A stretch of DNA of 64,000 nt from contig JAKUCV010005683.1 in NCBI GenBank assembly GCA_028386065.3, forward strand, positions 273,324 through 337,323. Direction: 5' to 3'. Numbering within the stretch: position 1 is the stretch's first letter; each line of letters begins with the position of its first letter. The notes beneath the pieces are model-generated. The model was not told the origin of the DNA and ran no database searches. It was given only the letters and a program-made list of their open reading frames with translations. This DNA is from Turnera subulata. Taxonomy: Eukaryota > Streptophyta > Magnoliopsida > Malpighiales > Passifloraceae. Both the position numbers and the translations under genes were made by a program. Below are positions 59,650 to 64,000 of this stretch, in pieces.

Positions 59650-61539
59650 GACACCGGAGCTTCACTCTGTTTAGCAGGAGAAGAAGTCATTAGAAAAAAT
59701 CAATGGGTTAAATCAAAAGATCCGATAACAGTAAGAATCGCAAATGATACTACAATAGAAATTAATGAAGAAGCATACCTAATTGATATAAAGATAGAAG
59801 GATTTAAATTTTATTTGCCAAAATTATACAAACAAAAGACAGGAATGAAATTAATATTAGGAAATAACTTCTTAAGATTACACGCACCATTTTGCCAATA
59901 TTTAACATATATCACTTTAAGATGTCCTAAAATATTCAACCAACGAAGTCAAACGGTCAAAATACCTATAGTACATACACAGGTAGTAAAAACTATATTA
60001 ACTATAGAATATGCCAAAGAAATACTTCTTGAGACATTAACTCAAAAAGTAGAACAAATGTTAGAAGAACTTACAAGCCAAAATCCGTTAGATAAAGAAA
60101 AGAATAAAAATAAAGAATTAATACATATAGATTTAAAAGATCCCCAAGACGAAGTAAAAGTACCAAACAATATACCATATACATTAAAAGACGTTGAGGA
60201 ATTTACAGAAGAATGCAGGAAATTACTTGGTCTGGGTGTAATAGAAGAAAGTAATAGTAGACATAGTGCCCCGACATTCTATGTTGAAAATCACTCAGAA
60301 ATCAAAAGAGGAAAGAGAAGGATGGTAATAAATTATAAGAAAATGAACAATGCTACAAAAGGATATGCAAAAACATTACCAAGAAAAGATTACATAATTC
60401 AGAAAATACAAGGAAATAAATGGTTTAGCACTTTAGATGCAAAATCAGGATACTGGCAATTAAGACTAAATAATTCAACCAAAGAATTAACAGCTTTTAC
60501 TTGTCCACCTCAGAAATTCTATCAGTGGACAGTGTTACCTTTTGGATTAAAGCAAGCACCAGGAATCTATCAGGAATTTATGGATAAAAACTTACAGGGA
60601 TTAGAAGATATATCATTAGCATACATAGATGATATAATAATATTCAGTAAAGAAACACAAGAAGATCACATCAAAAAGGTATTAAGAGTATTGCAACGAT
60701 TAAAGGAAAAAGGAATAATCCTAAATAAAATAAAAGCAAAAATAGCACAAAAAGAAATAGATTTTTTGGGATTAAATTTTGATGAAAATGGGATAATTAA
60801 AATTCAACCACATATAATTGAAAAAATAAATCAATTTCCAAATGAATTGCAAGATAGAAAACAAATCCAAAGATTTTTGGGATGTTTAAATTGTTTATCG
60901 GAACAAGGATACATCAAACAATTAGCAAAAGAAAGAGCATATTTACAAAGGAAAATAAGCACTAATGAACGATGGACATGGACAGATAATGACACAAAGA
61001 TAGTAATAGCATTGAAACAAATATGTCAGAACCCACCTCAATTGTACAACCCATCAGAAAAAGACAGACTAATAATTTACACTGATGCAAGCAACGATAC
61101 ATGGAGTGCAGTGATGCACGCCATTCAAAAAACAGGAGAGAATATTTACGAAGATATAAAACAGCTAAGTAAAAAAGAACCAAGCAAGTTTGAAAAATTA
61201 TGTAAATTTACAAGTGGAACATTTAATAAAACAAAATTAAATTATCCAGTTCATGAAAAAGAATTGTTAGCAGTAATAAAAACAATAAAGAAATGGAGCA
61301 TTGATCTACAACAAACCCACTTCCTACTAAGAACAGATTCTATGTAGGTTCGATATTTTATTAAAAATGATAAAAAAATAAAAGCAGCATATAATCAAGG
61401 CAGGTTAACAAGATGGAAGTTAATAATATCCTACCTAAGTTTAGAGGTACAACATATTACAACGGATAAAAACAGCATTGCAGATGCATTAACCAGAGAA
61501 TTAACAATCTCAGGAAATTGCAATGGAACAAGCCATTAA
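59650..61539 (+). pseudogene. Endogenous caulimovirid PR-RT-RNase H ORF, 5'-truncated, one stop
   Basis: The frame is open from DTGAS (aspartic protease active site) at 59650. The protease body follows (LILGNNFLRLHAPFCQY, about 59850-59905). Then RT with FSTLDAKSGYWQLRL and YIDDIIIFS (about 60625-60650), and RNase H with LIIYTDASNDTWSAV (about 61069). A TAG at 61345-61347 interrupts late RNase H; the same frame then continues to 61537-61539 through a GRLTRWKL..ADALTREL-like tail. Everything upstream (movement and coat regions) is missing. A stop codon lies just 5' of DTGAS, where sequence resembling element F ends. It overlaps the next ORF by 17 nt. The order RT then TAV fits caulimoviruses with a separate transactivator; the genus is not assigned. 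Old integrated copy, not an active virus gene. Confidence 0.85.
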
Positions 61540-62869
61540 GGCACTCTTGGATGTAGTCCAAACAAAGAAGAAGGAGATCCTTGGACTCCAAAAGAGCATT
61601 TCGCTGAAAGAGAAGGAAATCTCAGATATCATGTGCAGCCTACAAGCTTTGGGCTATAAAGAACAAGCGACCTCAGGGTCAAGGCAAGAAAACACAAGTC
61701 TCGAGCCAACTCAAGAAAATATGGGTTCAGAGACAAATCAAGGAATTAAGCCAGATGGCAAAAACGAAATAGAACAAGTTCAGAAAGAATTAAAAGAAAT
61801 TATACAAAAGCCCAGAAAGAATTTTTATGTCATTTTCTCAGGACCTATGCAAGGGATCTATGATGAATGGCACAAGGCGGCCCCCTTTATCAACGGGAAA
61901 AATGTCATCCACAAAGCCTACGAATCATTGCAAGAAGCCCAAGAGGCACTAGCAGAAGCTAAAAAGATCCAATCACTTGTAGCCCCATACAAACGGGCCC
62001 TAGAAGAAGTAAGCCCAAATATGAACCAACCCGGTCCAAAAAACTGGTATACTATGCAGATAAAAAATCAAGGACCACGAAGCATTGACCAGGTACTCAG
62101 TCCGAAAGAAAAAGAAGTTACCACTGAAAGAATGCAAAAGCTAGAAGAAATTCTAACCAACTATGGAGAAGAAGATAGAAAGTATAATATCTACCCAACC
62201 TACCGGCCCAAATTTGGAATCAAGGCAGTCGTCATGCCTGAAGCTACAGGAGGAATAGTCAACGATCTGTTCTATTCAGGTCTAATAGATACAATTTATT
62301 TGAACAAGCATACAATCAGTCACCAACTATCCTGGTTTTCTGGAGGAATGCAAAAGGCCATTAAAGCCTTTCAAGACAAGGTTGTCAAAGACAGAGAAAT
62401 ATATATCAGAGTATACAATCTCTACCCAAAAATCAAAGAAGGCAAGATCGCTGAAATCAAGGTCCTTATGCAATTAGGGATTTCAAATAATAATTACCCA
62501 CAATTAAGTACAGGTCCTCCAGTATCCAAAAAAGAACAGAGAATCGGCAATTATTATAGAATAGTCACTCAGATCGAGAAGTTAACTGATCAGAATAGAA
62601 TCAGCTTTCTCAATCCAGAAATATTAGTTACATCAGCCGAGCTCAAAAAACCAATGGAGCAGAAGCACAAGGAATTAATTTTCCGTTGGGAAGAACCAAT
62701 AGTCAGCCTTGCACTAGCTGAAGAAGAGGACAAAACAGAATTATGCTCGTTAATAAAACAAGTGCATGAGTCACACCAATACTTGTGTCCACTATGCGCC
62801 AAAGGAAAGAAACCAGCAGAAGAAGAAGATGCCATCAGCGCCAGTTCAGATGAAGCAATAATAGAATAA
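61523..62869 (+). CDS. Endogenous caulimovirid viroplasmin/translational transactivator (TAV) ORF
   Basis: 448 codons, uninterrupted. A coiled-coil-prone N terminus (residues 1-45) is followed by a viroplasmin-type RNase H-fold block at about 95-150: NFYVIFSGPMQGIYDEW, then NVIHKAYESLQEAQEAL. The central part (about 170-330) is the likely TAV core. A C-terminal Cys pair, CPLCAKGKK, near residue 425 may be half of a zinc motif. In exogenous relatives such proteins form inclusion bodies and allow reinitiation on polycistronic RNA. The start ATG overlaps the end of the pol ORF. The frame is intact although pol carries a stop; expression in the plant is unknown. Confidence 0.8.
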   Translation: MEQAIKALLDVVQTKKKEILGLQKSISLKEKEISDIMCSLQALGYKEQATSGSRQENTSLEPTQENMGSETNQGIKPDGKNEIEQVQKELKEIIQKPRKNFYVIFSGPMQGIYDEWHKAAPFINGKNVIHKAYESLQEAQEALAEAKKIQSLVAPYKRALEEVSPNMNQPGPKNWYTMQIKNQGPRSIDQVLSPKEKEVTTERMQKLEEILTNYGEEDRKYNIYPTYRPKFGIKAVVMPEATGGIVNDLFYSGLIDTIYLNKHTISHQLSWFSGGMQKAIKAFQDKVVKDREIYIRVYNLYPKIKEGKIAEIKVLMQLGISNNNYPQLSTGPPVSKKEQRIGNYYRIVTQIEKLTDQNRISFLNPEILVTSAELKKPMEQKHKELIFRWEEPIVSLALAEEEDKTELCSLIKQVHESHQYLCPLCAKGKKPAEEEDAISASSDEAIIE

Positions 62870-63073
62870 AATGATGTAAGCAATGACGAAAGAAAGCAAT
62901 AATAGCTGAGACAGCGAAGTATGTGCTGATCCTGTCAAAAGATAAAAAAGATAAGGCAGTAGAGTGTGCTGACCTATCTTACCTGATAAGATAAGGCCAT
63001 AGTGCCATAAGGGTCCCAGTCCGTCCCAATAATGTAAAGATATTAGCATCAATAGGATGTCCTGTCCACCTAG
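62870..63073 (+). promoter_or_regulatory. Probable pregenomic promoter of the endogenous pararetrovirus
   Basis: The region between TAV stop and TATA box holds a GATGTAAGCAATGACG stretch (TGACG-like) and repeated AGATAAGGC motifs (GATA-type, about 62950-62995). Position and motif types resemble 35S-type caulimovirid promoters. Confidence 0.5.
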
Positions 63074-63081
63074 TATATAAG
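63074..63081 (+). promoter_or_regulatory. TATA box of the viral promoter
   Basis: TATATAAG followed by GAGG. AATAAA follows about 20 bp later (63101), as expected where the RNA start and terminal redundancy lie close together. Confidence 0.65.
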
Positions 63082-63506
63082 GAGGTTTTCTCCTCATGAA
63101 TAAACACATCTAGTTGAAAAACCATTTGAGAGTTTATACTCTAGGGTCCAGAGAACATTTTCTCTGAAGGTTGTTAGTACCTAGTTGAAGCTTGTCAGAG
63201 TTTCTGGAGCTAAACACTAACACAAAATTATCTAAAACACTTACCCAATACTCAAAGAAGCAAACAGGAAGCTAGCCCAGAGGCAATCTCAGGTATAATT
63301 TTCATAATCCTCACACAACACACGAAGAGCACATAGACATGCATCGGGAATTCGATCATTCTCGTGAGTCAAGTTCTGTCCCCGAACAGACTGGCAAATC
63401 AGATCAACTCTTTCTCAAAAATAACTTGCATAAGCATATAGCATATGCAATTAATCTTATGGTATATAGGCTGGAAACCGCCCTAGCACTACGGTGTGAA
63501 CACGTT
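63082..63506 (+). other. Pararetroviral leader-like region
   Basis: Downstream of the viral TATA box. It contains short ORFs; the longest, starting at 63339, is not recognised. No tRNA-Met primer site was found. The viral sequence is probably rearranged within or just after this part. Confidence 0.4.
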
Positions 63507-63563
63507 GGGAGGAAGGCGGAAGTACGCGCCAAAACAACGTCGGGAGGAAGGCGGAAGTACGCG
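63507..63563. repeat. 35-bp tandem repeat at a rearrangement point
   Basis: GGGAGGAAGGCGGAAGTACG occurs at 63507 and 63542. The linking segment GCCAAAACAACGTCGGGAG (63528-63546) recurs in inverted orientation at the window end (63982-64000). Confidence 0.8.
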
Positions 63564-63572
63564 CGCGGATTA

Positions 63573-63743
63573 TTAAAAGAGTTTGCGTGGTGGAGTAATC
63601 AGCCATTCATTTTGAGGGTCTTTTATTTCTAAAATTCTTTTTTCTAAATCTTCTAATTTCTTTATTATTTTTGATAATTTTTCTAATATTTTTCCCATAT
63701 TTTCTTGTATAGCCTGAACATCTTCTGTGAGTTTTCCGGTCAT
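63573..63743 (-). CDS. Small coiled-coil ORF in inverted viral fragment
   Basis: 56 codons on the minus strand from ATG at 63743. Leu/Ile heptads (ENMGKILEKLSKIIKKLEDL) predict a coiled coil. The start overlaps the stop of the upstream ORF as ATGA, a layout typical of caulimovirid consecutive ORFs. It may be a small virion-associated or transmission-type protein, or a fragment; not identified. Confidence 0.45.
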   Translation of the reverse strand: MTGKLTEDVQAIQENMGKILEKLSKIIKKLEDLEKRILEIKDPQNEWLITPPRKLF

Positions 63744-63981
63744 AATTGATCCCGTATTTCTTGAGAAATTTTAGTTAATTTTGCTATTTGTTTACTTAGA
63801 CTTGTTTTTTCAGTTGGATGTATATTTACTGGACTGTCAATTCCTTCTATTTTTATTTCACTAAACTGGCCATTTTCTTCTTCAATTTCTTCTTCTTTGT
63901 ACGTTGTATCCTTTAGTAAAGGTCTTGGATTTATTTGTTCTATTAATGCGGTTGGTATAAAGTTAATGCGGTTGGTTTCTT
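63740..63981 (-). pseudogene. C-terminal fragment of a caulimovirid upstream ORF, inverted
   Basis: A minus-strand frame that includes ALIEQINPRPLL and an acidic EEEIEEENGQ stretch ends at a TGA (63740-63742). Base composition and codon use match the pol/TAV block. The position before a small coiled-coil ORF suggests a movement-protein C terminus, but the diagnostic core is absent. It lies opposite to the rest of the viral insertion. Confidence 0.4.
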
Positions 63982-64000
63982 CTCCCGACGTTGTTTTGGC

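Overview
The window is nuclear DNA of a flowering plant, probably a eudicot. It holds one recognisable host gene with plant-type introns (gamma-SNAP, minus strand, nine coding exons, 26072-30599). Almost everything else is nested transposable elements plus an endogenous caulimovirid. I saw no bacterial-type gene, rRNA or tRNA gene and no CRISPR array.

Layout. 1-6241: non-autonomous LTR element A (minus; left LTR cut by the window edge). Its interior carries two plus-strand genes antisense to the element, each with its own TATA box. 6242-6803: a piece of the same LTR family in the opposite orientation. 6804-19371: a decayed autonomous Helitron (minus; Rep/helicase remnants at 6804-9075, subterminal repeats and 5' end at 17732-19371). 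It is split by complete element B (9120-17726, TSD GTTAT), a sister of A with the same two antisense genes. 19372-25700: AT-rich DNA with two Helitron-type 3' ends (21946 and 24922) and a MULE that captured a retroelement RNase H fragment. 26072-30599: gamma-SNAP, with a MULE-type MITE and a Ty3 RNase H relic in introns. 31290-39633: 5' LTR, PBS and part of the interior of a Tat/Ogre-like element D (plus). Its LTR holds a copia-type solo LTR with 20 palindromes, and its interior a 1000-bp fold-back element. 39634-41240 and 49742-51324: two minus-strand 3' LTRs (E, F) of D's family. 41248-49476: a complete but decayed Ty1/copia element (TSD TGCCC). 51460-59628: non-autonomous chromovirus-like element C (TSD CATCT/CAGCT). 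59650-64000: an endogenous pararetrovirus with PR-RT-RNase H, a viroplasmin/TAV ORF, a TATA-type promoter and an inverted fragment.

Target-site duplications support this order: B is younger than the Helitron; copia is younger than E; C is younger than F; F lies in E's interior; E probably lies in D.

Most interesting signals. (1) A two-gene antisense cassette conserved between A and B: an NLS/coiled-coil protein, and a chimeric protein ending in a partial LINE-type endonuclease domain. (2) Arrays of the 12-bp palindrome AACATCGATGTT at 20-21 bp spacing (two helical turns), shared by a solo LTR and by the leader of a different copia element. (3) Covarying GGGAT-NNAC-ATCCC hairpin arrays in the A/B LTRs. 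All functions proposed for these are inference from sequence alone.
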